Assembly: GCF_900109285.1 (NCBI RefSeq)
Contig: NZ_FNZQ01000003.1
Span: 124,001 to 188,000, forward strand
Source: Jannaschia helgolandensis
GTDB lineage: Bacteria; Pseudomonadota; Alphaproteobacteria; Rhodobacterales; Rhodobacteraceae
Reading direction: 5' to 3'
Length of the DNA stretch: 64,000 nucleotides
In this document: positions 8,840 through 17,532 of the stretch, one piece after another
How positions within the stretch are numbered: the first letter of the stretch is position 1
How the letters are laid out: each line of letters starts with the position of its first letter
Program-made: the position numbers and the translations under genes
The notes under the pieces: model-generated
Told to the model about the DNA's origin: nothing
The model's database searches: none
Seen by the model: the letters and a program-made list of their open reading frames with translations, nothing else

Positions 8840-9204
8840 CAGATCGTCCTTCCGGTCAGGGCGCGTCGGCGCAAGGTGGCAGGGCGATCATGGCCATCGC
8901 CATCGCCAAGGTAAAGACGATCACTTCCGGTCGGCTTCGGATAAGTGCGACTGAAGCCGGGTCGTGGTCCAACCGACCAGGCATCGTCCGAGGTTGAACA
9001 GGATTGCGCCTGACATCAGGTGCGTGTCGATGCAGGCGCAGACCATGGCCGCTCTGTCCCGGAGGATGTCGCCCATCGCGTTCCCCGCAATTGATCTGGA
9101 GCGGTTGCAATCGCGGCGGCGATGTTCCGGATCCGAAGGCGCAGCCTTGCGCGTGGCCGTCGGGGCAAACTAGAACACGGACATGTACACGCAAGGGGGA
9201 TGCG
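8840..9204. promoter_or_regulatory. Divergent intergenic region between hydratase operon and prpE
   Basis: A 365-base gap between two divergently transcribed units, so promoters for both should lie here. I see no convincing paired -35/-10 boxes and no clear operator palindrome. It contains one short minus-strand open frame (8921-9076), listed separately. The prpE side ends with AGGGGG eight bases before the ATG. Confidence 0.5.
8921..9076 (-). CDS. Possible 51-residue small protein, uncertain
   Basis: An open frame of 52 codons upstream of the DUF442 gene and on the same strand. It starts MGDILRDRAAMVCAC and contains three cysteines and a moderately hydrophobic middle (GAILFNLGRCLVGW). GGGGAA lies a few bases before the ATG. 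I do not recognise it. It could be a short leader gene of the hydratase-like operon or chance open frame in GC-rich DNA. Confidence 0.22.
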   Translation of the reverse strand: MGDILRDRAAMVCACIDTHLMSGAILFNLGRCLVGWTTTRLQSHLSEADRK

Positions 9205-11091
9205 ATGGGCTGGAAATCCGAATGGCAGCGGTCGATCGACGACCCCGAAGGCTTCTGGATGGATCAGGCGCATACTATCGAATGGGACCGCGCGCCGTCC
9301 AGGGCATTGCACGATCTGGGCGGGCCGGTGCCGGAATGGTATGCGGACGGTCTGGTCAACACCTGCTGGAACGCGGTCGACCGTCACGTCGTGGCAGGGC
9401 ATGGCGACCGGTTGGCGGTTATTTATGACAGTCCTGTAACGGGCAGCGTCAAGCGTATCACTTATGCCGCATTGCAGGATCGCGTCGCCCGTCTGGCCGG
9501 AGCGTTGAAGGCGCGGGGTGTGGAGCAGGGAGATCGGGTCATCATCTATATGCCGATGATCCCCGAGGCGCTGGATGGGATGCTGGCCTGCGCCCGGATC
9601 GGCGCGATCCATTCCGTCGTATTCGGGGGCTTCGCCGCCGCCGAACTGGCCGTTCGCATCGACGACGCACAGCCGAAGGCGATCCTGGCGGGGTCCTGCG
9701 GGATCGAACCGGGACGCATCGTTCCCTATAAGCCTCTACTGGACGCGGCCATCGCTCAGGCCACGCATAAGCCCGAGTTCTGCGTGATCCTGCAGCGCGA
9801 ACAGGGCCTTGCCGACATGACCCCGCGCGACACCGACTGGGAGGATTTCATCGAGGCCGATCCGGTGGAGTGCGTGCCCGTCGCGGGCAATCATCCGGCC
9901 TATATCCTGTATACCTCCGGCACGACCGGCGCGCCCAAGGGCGTGGTGCGTGCGACCGGCGGACATCTGGTGGCGCTGGATTGGTCCATGGCCAACATCT
10001 ATGGCGTCGCGCCGGGCGAGGTTTTCTGGGCCGCATCCGACGTCGGCTGGGTCGTGGGGCACAGCTACATCTGCTATGCGCCGCTGATCCACGGCTGCAC
10101 TACCGTCCTGTTCGAGGGCAAGCCCGTCGGCACCCCCGACGCCAGCACATTCTGGCGGGTGATGGCCGACCACAAGGTCGCAGCGTTCTTTACCGCACCG
10201 ACTGCATTTCGTGCGGTCCGCCGCGAAGACCCACAGGCGTCGATGATGGCCGGGCATGATCTGTCGGGTCTGCGGACGATTTTCCTGGCCGGAGAACGCG
10301 CCGACCCCGACACCGTCGACTGGATCGCGAAGGTGACCGGCAAGCCGGTGATCGACCATTGGTGGCAGACCGAAACCGGCTGGACCATCGCCGGCAATCC
10401 GATCGGGCTGGAGGCGTTGCCGGTCAAGACCGGTTCGCCCTCGGTGCCGATGCCGGGTTATGATGTGCGCGTGCTGGACGAGGCCGGAGAGCCGTTGCCG
10501 GTCGACACGCTGGGTGCCATCGCGATCAGGCTGCCGCTGCCACCTGGCACCCTGCCGACGCTGTGGAACGCCGAGGCGCGGTTCCGCAAGGCCTATCTGG
10601 AGACATTTCCCGGTTACTATGAAACCGGCGATGCGGGCATGATCGACGCCGATGGATACCTCTGGATCATGGCGCGCACGGACGACGTGATCAATGTCGC
10701 CGGTCATCGTCTGTCGACCGGCGCGATGGAGGAAATCCTTGCCACGCATCCCGACGTCGCCGAATGTGCCGTGATCGGTGTCGGTGATGCGCTGAAGGGG
10801 CAGTTGCCGCTGGGCTTGCTGTGCCTGACCAAAGGCATCGACCGGCCGGAGGCCGAGATCGTAGCCGAATGCGTCAAACTGGTCCGCGATCGCATCGGCC
10901 CTGTCGCGGCGTTCAAACTGGCCTGCGTGGTGGATCGACTGCCCAAGACACGATCCGGCAAAACCCTGCGCGCCACGATGGCCAAGGTAGCGGATGGCAC
11001 TCTGGACAAGGTCCCCGCGACCATCGACGACCCTGCCATATTGGACGAGATCGGCACGGCTCTGCAGCGACTGGGCTATCCCGTGGCATGA
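9205..11091 (+). CDS. prpE: Propionate--CoA ligase (propionyl-CoA synthetase)
   Basis: Acyl-CoA synthetase of the ANL superfamily, 628 residues, the usual PrpE length. It activates propionate to propionyl-CoA with ATP. Seen: the adenylate-forming motif YTSGTTGAPKGVV, VGHSYICYAPL, WWQTETGW, the YETGDAG and ARTDDVINVAGHR motifs, and PKTRSGK near the C-terminus, where the conserved lysine is the usual acetylation and catalytic site. The open frame extends upstream to 9004, but the ATG at 9205 has AGGGGG at good spacing and gives the family N-terminus. The stop overlaps the start of a hybrid kinase gene by ATGA, an uncommon partner for prpE. Confidence 0.93.
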   Translation: MGWKSEWQRSIDDPEGFWMDQAHTIEWDRAPSRALHDLGGPVPEWYADGLVNTCWNAVDRHVVAGHGDRLAVIYDSPVTGSVKRITYAALQDRVARLAGALKARGVEQGDRVIIYMPMIPEALDGMLACARIGAIHSVVFGGFAAAELAVRIDDAQPKAILAGSCGIEPGRIVPYKPLLDAAIAQATHKPEFCVILQREQGLADMTPRDTDWEDFIEADPVECVPVAGNHPAYILYTSGTTGAPKGVVRATGGHLVALDWSMANIYGVAPGEVFWAASDVGWVVGHSYICYAPLIHGCTTVLFEGKPVGTPDASTFWRVMADHKVAAFFTAPTAFRAVRREDPQASMMAGHDLSGLRTIFLAGERADPDTVDWIAKVTGKPVIDHWWQTETGWTIAGNPIGLEALPVKTGSPSVPMPGYDVRVLDEAGEPLPVDTLGAIAIRLPLPPGTLPTLWNAEARFRKAYLETFPGYYETGDAGMIDADGYLWIMARTDDVINVAGHRLSTGAMEEILATHPDVAECAVIGVGDALKGQLPLGLLCLTKGIDRPEAEIVAECVKLVRDRIGPVAAFKLACVVDRLPKTRSGKTLRATMAKVADGTLDKVPATIDDPAILDEIGTALQRLGYPVA

Positions 11092-12599
11092 CAGACAGTG
11101 CGGGCCATAACGGTAGCGATGCTCAAGACCCCGATGTCGGGGTCTCCGGACCCGGTGCGCCCGATGGTATGCAACTGCTGGCGCATGACATCCGTTCGGC
11201 GGTGTCCGATGTGATCGGCGGCGTGCGCCTGATGGACCGCGATACCCTGCCGGATGACGCCCTACAGCAACTGGACCGGGTGCAGACGGCCTCGGAATTG
11301 CTGGCCCGTCTGGTCGAGGAATTGCTGGGTGGCACACCGCGTGACACCGTCGGACTGGTCGGCAACCTGAATCTGAGCCGCTTTCTGGACGATGAGGTGC
11401 GGCGCTGGCACGGGGCCGCGCATGGTACCGGCACCAAAGTTACACTGGACCGCGCCGCGAACCTTCCCGCCATTGTGCAGATCAACCTTCTGCATCTGCG
11501 CCGGATCGTGTCGAACCTGATGGGCAATGCACTGCGCCATGCCGAAGGCGGTCGCGTCACGCTGGGCGCGGAGTTGTATAGCCACGGCGAGACCCTGAGC
11601 ATCTGCGTCAGCGACAATGGCAAGGGGTTTCCGCCCGATCTGCTACCGGTTCTGTTCGAACCTGCCGCGCGCGGCGAGGGGGGCGCTCCGGGCACCGGGA
11701 TGGGCCTGCACATCGCCGCCGCCCATGCCAAGGCGATCGGCGGCATTCTGACGGCGGCCAATGTCGCGACCGGCGGCGCGCGTGTGACGCTGACGCTTCC
11801 AAAGGCGGTCTGGTGCAGGGCCGACGAGCCCGACGATGCCTTGCCCGATCTGCGGGGGTACCGCGTTCTGGTCGCCGACGACAGTGCGACGAACCGGACG
11901 CTGGTACGCGGAATGCTGACCCGGCTGGGCGCGGAATGCGAATTGGCGCGGGACGGAATCGAGGCGTTGAACTGGATGGCCCGCGAACGGTTCGACCTGG
12001 TATTGGTGGACATCGAGATGCCGGTGCTGGGCGGTCTCGATGTGCTGCGGTCCGAACGGCTGCGGCAGGCACGGGGCATCGCGCCGCCCACTTCGATGCT
12101 GGCGATGACGGCCTATGTCCTGCGCGACAACCGCGATGTCATCTATGAAGCCGGGGCCGACGGAATTCTGGCCAAGCCGCTGGGATCGATCGAGGATTTC
12201 AGCAAGACAATCCACCACTATCTGAAGATTGCGCCCGATCCGTCCGGCTGGGCACCGGAAATGGCACCGGCACTGTCCGCCGTGACGCTGTCCGAATTGA
12301 TGAGCGCAGCCGGCCCGGAATTCCAAGACCAGTTGCTGGACCGTCTGCGCGAAGATCTGGCGATGGTGGAACGATATCTGAAGGACGCGCTGGTTGCGGG
12401 TGACGTGCCCGCCATTCGCAGCCAGACGCATATCCTGTTGTCGCTATCCAGCGCCATCGGGGCCCTTCCGCTTCAGGAGGCCGCGCGCCATCTGAACCAG
12501 ATCGGACGCGACGGTGACCCGGATAAGATGCGCAGTGCCGGCAAGGTCTGTCTTGAACGGCTTGCGCAGTTGCGCCACGAATTGCCCGACGCGGTCTAG
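11088..12599 (+). CDS. Soluble hybrid histidine kinase with receiver and Hpt-like domains
   Basis: A 503-residue sensor with no transmembrane segment or recognisable input domain. Order: short disordered start; an H-box LLAHDIRSA with His33; a HATPase domain (NLMGNALRHAEGG as N box, DNGKGFPPDLL, GTGMGLHIA); a receiver from about residue 258 (VLVADDSATN, phospho-Asp in VLVDIEMPVLGG, lysine in ILAKPLG); and a C-terminal helical region resembling Hpt. In that last part the expected H-x-x-K-G reads HILLS, so the lysine and glycine are missing and phosphotransfer may be impaired. Its ATGA overlap with prpE implies co-translation. Its signal and output are unknown. Confidence 0.85.
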   Translation: MTDSAGHNGSDAQDPDVGVSGPGAPDGMQLLAHDIRSAVSDVIGGVRLMDRDTLPDDALQQLDRVQTASELLARLVEELLGGTPRDTVGLVGNLNLSRFLDDEVRRWHGAAHGTGTKVTLDRAANLPAIVQINLLHLRRIVSNLMGNALRHAEGGRVTLGAELYSHGETLSICVSDNGKGFPPDLLPVLFEPAARGEGGAPGTGMGLHIAAAHAKAIGGILTAANVATGGARVTLTLPKAVWCRADEPDDALPDLRGYRVLVADDSATNRTLVRGMLTRLGAECELARDGIEALNWMARERFDLVLVDIEMPVLGGLDVLRSERLRQARGIAPPTSMLAMTAYVLRDNRDVIYEAGADGILAKPLGSIEDFSKTIHHYLKIAPDPSGWAPEMAPALSAVTLSELMSAAGPEFQDQLLDRLREDLAMVERYLKDALVAGDVPAIRSQTHILLSLSSAIGALPLQEAARHLNQIGRDGDPDKMRSAGKVCLERLAQLRHELPDAV

Positions 12600-12618
12600 G
12601 TCGCGTCGGGCCTGCTTA

Positions 12619-13881
12619 TCAGATTGCGGCGCGCTCCAGATTTTCATCGTCAAGCGGTATGGCCTGATCATGCAGGATGGTTTCGACCTTCGCCCCCGTT
12701 TCCAGTGTGCGATGCACCGGGCAACGGTCCGCGATCTCCATAAGGCGCGCACGCTGGGCGGCGTCCAGTGGACCGTCCAGCCAGATGTCCCGTCGAAACC
12801 GATCGATGCGTTCGGTCCCCGGCGAAGGCGCGTCCTGCGCGTGCATCCGGTCGTGCGTGACATCGACCGAGATGCCTTCCAGCGGCCATTTCTTGCGCCG
12901 CGCATACATTCGCAGCGTCATCGACGTGCAGGCCCCGAGGCTGGCTGCCATCAGCTGATAGGGCGACGGACCGCGGTCGGTGCCGCCATAGGCCATGGGT
13001 TCGTCCGCAATCAGATGATGCTTGCCGCCCGACGCACTGATGTCCTGCGCGAAGCCGTCGCGGTCGGCCTCGGTCACGCGGGTGACGCCTTCGGGGGCAC
13101 CGATCGGCGGGGCCGGACGGCGCAGGTCCAGATAGCGGGTCGCCCAGGCCGCGATCACGTCGGCCGCATAATCCGCATCCGACTCGCGGGTGATCAGATG
13201 GTCGGCATCGTCAAGCGTCACGAAGCTCTTGGGGTGCTTGGCGGCCAGAAAGATGCGCGTCGCGCTGTCGATGCCCACGGTTTCGTCGCGGGGCGCATGC
13301 AGGACCAGCAGGGCAGGCTTCAGCGTTCGGATCGCCTGCTCCATATTCTGGCCGGAGATGTCTTCGACGAAGGCTTTGCCGATGCGCAACTTCCGTCCAC
13401 CCAGCTTGATCTCGCCGACGCCGTCGCGCGCGATCCTGTCCAGCGCATCATTGAAATGATGCGTGACGTGACCCGGATCATACGGCGCGCCGAGGGTGGC
13501 GACGGCCTTGACAGTCGGAATGTCATGCGCAGCGCGCAGCACTGCCGCGCCGCCCAGACTGTGTCCGATCAGAAGGTCGACGGCATGCCCCCGCGATTCC
13601 AAGGCGGCCGCTGCGGCGACCACATCGTGCACGTTGCTGGAGAACGAGGTATTCTCGAATTCGCCTTGGGAATGGCCGAGGCCGGTGAAGTCGAACCGCA
13701 GCACAGCGATGCCCAGTCCGGTCAGACGGGCGGCAATGCGTCGAGCCGCAGGGATGTCCTTGCCGCAAGTGAAACAATGCACCATCAGCGCTGTGGCCAG
13801 TGGGGCAGTGTCGGGCAGATCCAGACGAGCGCTCAGGTCACTGCCGTCATGGCCTTTGAAGGTGAATCGTTCGGTCCGCAT
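12619..13881 (-). CDS. Bifunctional alpha/beta hydrolase - OsmC family fusion protein
   Basis: A 420-residue two-domain protein. Residues 1-255 form an alpha/beta hydrolase with the nucleophile elbow LLIGHSLGG (Ser108), an acid residue in HAPRDETVG and the histidine in DADHLI. The C-terminal 160 residues are an OsmC/Ohr-like domain with its two cysteines in SLGACTSMTLRMYARRK and CPVHRTL, which in this fold reduce organic hydroperoxides. The fused form is common in Proteobacteria. I start at the ATG at 13881 (MRTERFTFKG, with AGAGGA upstream); the frame is open 29 codons further, but that part shows no family similarity. It is convergent with the hybrid kinase, 19 bases away. Confidence 0.9.
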   Translation of the reverse strand: MRTERFTFKGHDGSDLSARLDLPDTAPLATALMVHCFTCGKDIPAARRIAARLTGLGIAVLRFDFTGLGHSQGEFENTSFSSNVHDVVAAAAALESRGHAVDLLIGHSLGGAAVLRAAHDIPTVKAVATLGAPYDPGHVTHHFNDALDRIARDGVGEIKLGGRKLRIGKAFVEDISGQNMEQAIRTLKPALLVLHAPRDETVGIDSATRIFLAAKHPKSFVTLDDADHLITRESDADYAADVIAAWATRYLDLRRPAPPIGAPEGVTRVTEADRDGFAQDISASGGKHHLIADEPMAYGGTDRGPSPYQLMAASLGACTSMTLRMYARRKKWPLEGISVDVTHDRMHAQDAPSPGTERIDRFRRDIWLDGPLDAAQRARLMEIADRCPVHRTLETGAKVETILHDQAIPLDDENLERAAI

Positions 13882-14011
13882 GCGAGATCCTCTGGGGTTG
13901 CAGCGAAGATGACCCTGCACCCCCGACCGGACAACCGCCTGGCGACCTGTGTCACGGGGGTGTGACAATGCGCGAGGTTTTGCAATTCGACAGACCCTGG
14001 CTTGGTCGGTT

Positions 14012-15343
14012 CTAGAGTCGCGGCCTCTTTTGCAACAACGGCATCAGGTCGCCCATGCCCGGCCCGTTCGTCCGCCCGGTCATGGCCAGACGCAACGGCT
14101 TGAACAACGCGCCGCCCTTGCGTCCGGTGGCCGCTTTGACCGCGCCTGTCCAGTCGCCCCAGGTTTCCGCCGTCCAAGGTCCATCGGGCAGCAAGCCCAT
14201 GGCTTCGTTGATAAAATCGATGTCCTCCTCCGGGATTTCAGGGGCGGCGCCTTCGGTCATCAACTGCCACCAACCGGCCATCTCGGTGCGCGTTGCGATG
14301 TTGTCGCGCACAACGGTCCAGAACGCCTCTCGCTGGTCTTCGGGCACGCCGATGGCCGCAACTTCGTCTTCGACCGCCGACAGGGGCAGATGCTGTAGAT
14401 AGCTGGCGGTCAGCGGCTTCAGGTCCGCCTCGTCGAACTTGGTGGGGGCGGCGCCGAACTGGCTCAGGTCGAACCCTTCGACGATTTCGTCCAGCGAGGT
14501 CCGAAGCTCCGTCGGTTGTGACGATCCCAGCCGCGCCATCAGCGAAATCAGGGCCATCGGCTCGATCCCGGCGGCACGCAGGTCGCGCAGGGACAGCGTG
14601 CCCAGCCGCTTCGAAAGACCTTCGCCCTGCGGCCCCGTCAGCAGGGAATGATGCGCAAAGGCGGGCACCTTGCCGCCCAATGCCTGGATGATCTGGATCT
14701 GCGTCGCGGTATTCGTGACGTGATCCGACCCGCGCACCACATGCGTCACGCCCATCTCGGTATCGTCGACGACGCTGGCGATCGTGTAGAGCACCTGACC
14801 GTCCCCCCGGATCAGAACCGGGTCGCTGACCGAAGCCGCGTCAATGGACAGCGGGCCGAGGATGCCGTCGGTCCACTCGATCCGCTCCTGATCCAGCTTG
14901 AAGCGCCAATGGCCACCGCGTTCGGCGCGCAATGCATCTTTATCGGCATCGGACAGGGCAAGTGCCGCGCGGTCATAGACCGGCGGTCGCCCCATGTTGA
15001 GCTGCTTCTTGCGCTTCAGGTCCAGCTCGGTCGGGGTCTCGAACGCTTCGTACAGACGACCCATATCGCGCAACTTGTCGGCGGCGGCGGCATAGCGGTC
15101 CAGACGCGACGACTGCCGCTCCTCCCGGTCCCATGTCAGACCCAGCCACTCGAGGTCTTCGCGGATCGCGTCGGCGTATCTGTCCTGTGACCGTTCGGGA
15201 TCGGTATCGTCCAGACGCAGGATGAAAGTGCCGCCCGCCTTTCGCGCGATCACCCAGTTCATCAGAGCCGCGCGCATGTTGCCCACGTGAAGATATCCCG
15301 TGGGCGAGGGGGCGAAACGGGTAACGGTGCTGGTGTCGGGCAT
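14012..15343 (-). CDS. gltX: Glutamate--tRNA ligase
   Basis: Class I aminoacyl-tRNA synthetase, 443 residues, charging tRNA-Glu. The HIGH-type signature is seen at residues 10-20 (FAPSPTGYLHV, followed by GNMRAA) and the KMSKS-type loop as EGLSKRLGTLSL. The start at 15343 gives MPDTSTVTRFAPSPTG, the expected N-terminus; the frame is open 23 codons further upstream. Many alphaproteobacteria carry two GluRS paralogues with different tRNA specificities. Which one this is cannot be told without the rest of the genome. Confidence 0.93.
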   Translation of the reverse strand: MPDTSTVTRFAPSPTGYLHVGNMRAALMNWVIARKAGGTFILRLDDTDPERSQDRYADAIREDLEWLGLTWDREERQSSRLDRYAAAADKLRDMGRLYEAFETPTELDLKRKKQLNMGRPPVYDRAALALSDADKDALRAERGGHWRFKLDQERIEWTDGILGPLSIDAASVSDPVLIRGDGQVLYTIASVVDDTEMGVTHVVRGSDHVTNTATQIQIIQALGGKVPAFAHHSLLTGPQGEGLSKRLGTLSLRDLRAAGIEPMALISLMARLGSSQPTELRTSLDEIVEGFDLSQFGAAPTKFDEADLKPLTASYLQHLPLSAVEDEVAAIGVPEDQREAFWTVVRDNIATRTEMAGWWQLMTEGAAPEIPEEDIDFINEAMGLLPDGPWTAETWGDWTGAVKAATGRKGGALFKPLRLAMTGRTNGPGMGDLMPLLQKRPRL

Positions 15344-15530
15344 TGGGGGCCTTGTGTCTCGTGCGGGCGGATCTGCCCCGGTTCCGGCAGATATGCCGTT
15401 TATCGGGATCATGTGCCACCCGTGCCGGGGTTCTGTCCAGTGGTGGTCCGCCTCGCGGCGTTGTGCAGTGGCTGCCGGGGCGGGACGGGCTAGGTTGAAG
15501 AAAATGCACCAACAGACCGGAGGATTTCCA

Positions 15531-16445
15531 ATGACCCTAATGACCCGTCGCGCCGCGCTTGGCGCAGGCGCCGCCCTGCCTATCGCGGCAGTCCTTCCCG
15601 CTCAGGCCGCCGCCCCGATGCAGGAGCCGACAGTCCAGAACGCCCGCCGCTTCATGCTGGGCGATCTGGAGGTCACGACCCTACTGGCCAACACGCTGAC
15701 CAACCCGACGCCGCCGCAGGAGATCTTCGGCATGAACGTCGACGCGGAAACCTTCGCCGCCGTCAGTGCCGAAGCCTTCATTCCCGCCGACGTGAATCAG
15801 TTCTTTTTCACCCCGACCCTGGTGAACAACGGCGAAAGCCTGATCCTGTTCGACACGGGCCAATCGCCCGAAGACATAACCGCAGCCGTCGAAGGCGCGG
15901 GCTATGCGACCGGCGATATCGACACGGTGGTCCTGACGCACATGCATGGCGATCACATAGGCGGACTGATGGCGAATGGTACGCCGACCTTTGCCAATGC
16001 CGCCTATGTGACCGGTCAGACCGAATTCGATGCATGGGCTGCAATGGAAAACGAGGGCTTCGAGACGAAGGTGCGACCGCTGTCCGAGAAGATGACATTC
16101 ATCGGTGACGGGCAGGACGCGGCACCCGGGATCACGGCAATCGCGGCCTTCGGTCATACGCCGGGTCACATGAGCTATCGCCTGTCGTCGGGCGACAAGT
16201 CACTGCTGATCGCCGCCGATCTGGCGAACCACTACGTCTGGTCGCTGGCGTATCCGGACTGGGAGGTGAAGTTCGACATGGACAAGGAAGCCGCAGCCAA
16301 TAGCCGCCGGACCATTCTGGGGATGTTGGCGTCCGAACGGATGCCGATGATCGGCTACCATATGCCGTTTCCGGCGGTGGGATACGTCGAGACGCGGGGC
16401 GATGGGTTTCGCTGGGTCCCCGAGAGTTATCAGATGATGCTGTGA
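15531..16445 (+). CDS. Tat-exported metallo-beta-lactamase-fold hydrolase
   Basis: A 304-residue MBL-fold protein with a twin-arginine signal (MTRRAALGAGAALPIAAVLPAQAAA). The metal site is visible as THMHGDHIGG, a later histidine in FGHTPGHM and the bridging aspartate in IAADLANHYVW. The fold includes lactonases and other hydrolases; the substrate is unknown. The ATG at 15531 is chosen because GGAGG lies six bases upstream; an earlier ATG at 15504 lacks a site. It is divergent from gltX across a 187-base gap in which I see no other gene. Confidence 0.88.
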   Translation: MTLMTRRAALGAGAALPIAAVLPAQAAAPMQEPTVQNARRFMLGDLEVTTLLANTLTNPTPPQEIFGMNVDAETFAAVSAEAFIPADVNQFFFTPTLVNNGESLILFDTGQSPEDITAAVEGAGYATGDIDTVVLTHMHGDHIGGLMANGTPTFANAAYVTGQTEFDAWAAMENEGFETKVRPLSEKMTFIGDGQDAAPGITAIAAFGHTPGHMSYRLSSGDKSLLIAADLANHYVWSLAYPDWEVKFDMDKEAAANSRRTILGMLASERMPMIGYHMPFPAVGYVETRGDGFRWVPESYQMML

Positions 16446-16482
16446 GGTCGGGCGAGGGGGGCGCGCCGGTTTCCGGGGCGTC

Positions 16483-16514
16483 CTTCTCAGGTCATAGGCT
16501 TCTCAGGTCATAGG
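16483..16514. repeat. Perfect tandem repeat, 2 x 16 bp, at the 3' end of the YHS gene
   Basis: CTTCTCAGGTCATAGG occurs twice head to tail (16483-16498 and 16499-16514). The second copy contains the stop codon of the minus-strand YHS gene, and the first copy repeats that stop just downstream. It looks like a recent slippage duplication. Confidence 0.85.
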
Positions 16515-16981
16515 GACGCCACGATCCGGGGCCAGCGCAAATTAGCCTGCCGGATGAACCCCGCCCGGTCCTTGTCCCAATCGGCCTGCACCTCGTCGCT
16601 GAAGTTCAGGTAAAGCTTGCCGTCCACGATGGCCCAATTGTCGGGCTGGGTGCTGAACAACGCGCTCTTGGCAGCGACGGCCCAGGCGCAGAAGCCTCCG
16701 TATCGAGGGGCGTATGCGTCAGGATTTCCGGCGAATTCATCCCGGCTCAGCGCGCTGATGAATCGCCATGTGGCGCCTGCATAGTCATGGGTATAGGCCG
16801 GATCGCCGCCGATCGGGCGGGCATGCGTGAAATATGCAACCGGATCCGTCCCGCCGATCGCGAACCCGTCTCGGGTATAGGTCAAAGCCGGGGGCAGCTT
16901 GCGTGGCAACAGAAGACTGGCTGCCGCAGCAGAGGCGGTCAGGGCGGCGGCGCCCCCGATAAAAAGAGTTCTTCGGTTCAT
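16508..16981 (-). CDS. YHS domain protein with Tat-type signal sequence
   Basis: A 157-residue exported protein. The N-terminus MNRRTLFIGGAAALTASAAAASLLL has twin arginines and a hydrophobic core, so Tat export or membrane anchoring is likely. The remainder is the YHS domain: IGGTDPVAYFT, GATWRFISALSRDEFAGNPDAYAPRYGGFCAWAVA. YHS domains are thought to bind metal. AAAGGA precedes the ATG at 16981; the frame is open 18 codons further upstream. Role unknown. Confidence 0.87.
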   Translation of the reverse strand: MNRRTLFIGGAAALTASAAAASLLLPRKLPPALTYTRDGFAIGGTDPVAYFTHARPIGGDPAYTHDYAGATWRFISALSRDEFAGNPDAYAPRYGGFCAWAVAAKSALFSTQPDNWAIVDGKLYLNFSDEVQADWDKDRAGFIRQANLRWPRIVASL

Positions 16982-17133
16982 GGAAAAATCCTTTGCATTA
17001 AACCGAAGATGAGGCTTGTCGCATCGTATGGCCAATCAAGCCGCGTCACGCTTGCGCGAGGCTTCGGGCTTGCATCCCTCCGGGTCTGGAGCCTAGCACG
17101 GAACCAGACCCCAACCGATGCCGGAGGCCCCCG

Positions 17134-17532
17134 ATGCAACAGACGTCCGATCTGCGCGATGCCGCCCTGTCCGTGCGCGAAAATGCCCATGCCCCATATT
17201 CCAAGTTCAAGGTCGGCGCGGCGATCCGGGCTGTGTCGGGTACGATCTATCGCGGCTGTAACGTCGAGAATGTGGCTTATCCCGAAGGCACCTGCGCCGA
17301 GGCGGGGGCCATCGCCGCCATGGTCGCGTCGGGCGAAACCGCACTGACACAGGTCTATGTCGTGGCCGGATCGCCCTCTCCGGTTCCGCCCTGCGGCGGC
17401 TGCCGCCAGAAGCTGGCCGAATTCGGGTCGGGCGATGTGTCGGTTACACTGGCCACCGTGGACGGGATCGAGCGAGCCACCACAATCGCGGACCTCCTGC
17501 CGGGGGCCTTCGACGCAGGCCATATGGCTTGA
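17134..17532 (+). CDS. cdd: Cytidine deaminase
   Basis: Zinc-dependent deaminase of cytidine and deoxycytidine, 132 residues, the size of the small tetrameric class. The catalytic motif is CAE at residues 54-56, and the other zinc cysteines are in PPCGGC (Cys87, Cys90). Substrate-binding FKVGAAI and NVENVAYPEGT are present. It is the first gene of a five-gene salvage operon. The stop TGA overlaps the TTG start of deoA. Confidence 0.95.
   Translation: MQQTSDLRDAALSVRENAHAPYSKFKVGAAIRAVSGTIYRGCNVENVAYPEGTCAEAGAIAAMVASGETALTQVYVVAGSPSPVPPCGGCRQKLAEFGSGDVSVTLATVDGIERATTIADLLPGAFDAGHMA

Noticed and set aside
9736-11337. 533-codon minus-strand open frame opposite prpE
   Set aside because: Shadow of a strongly conserved gene; no motifs of its own.
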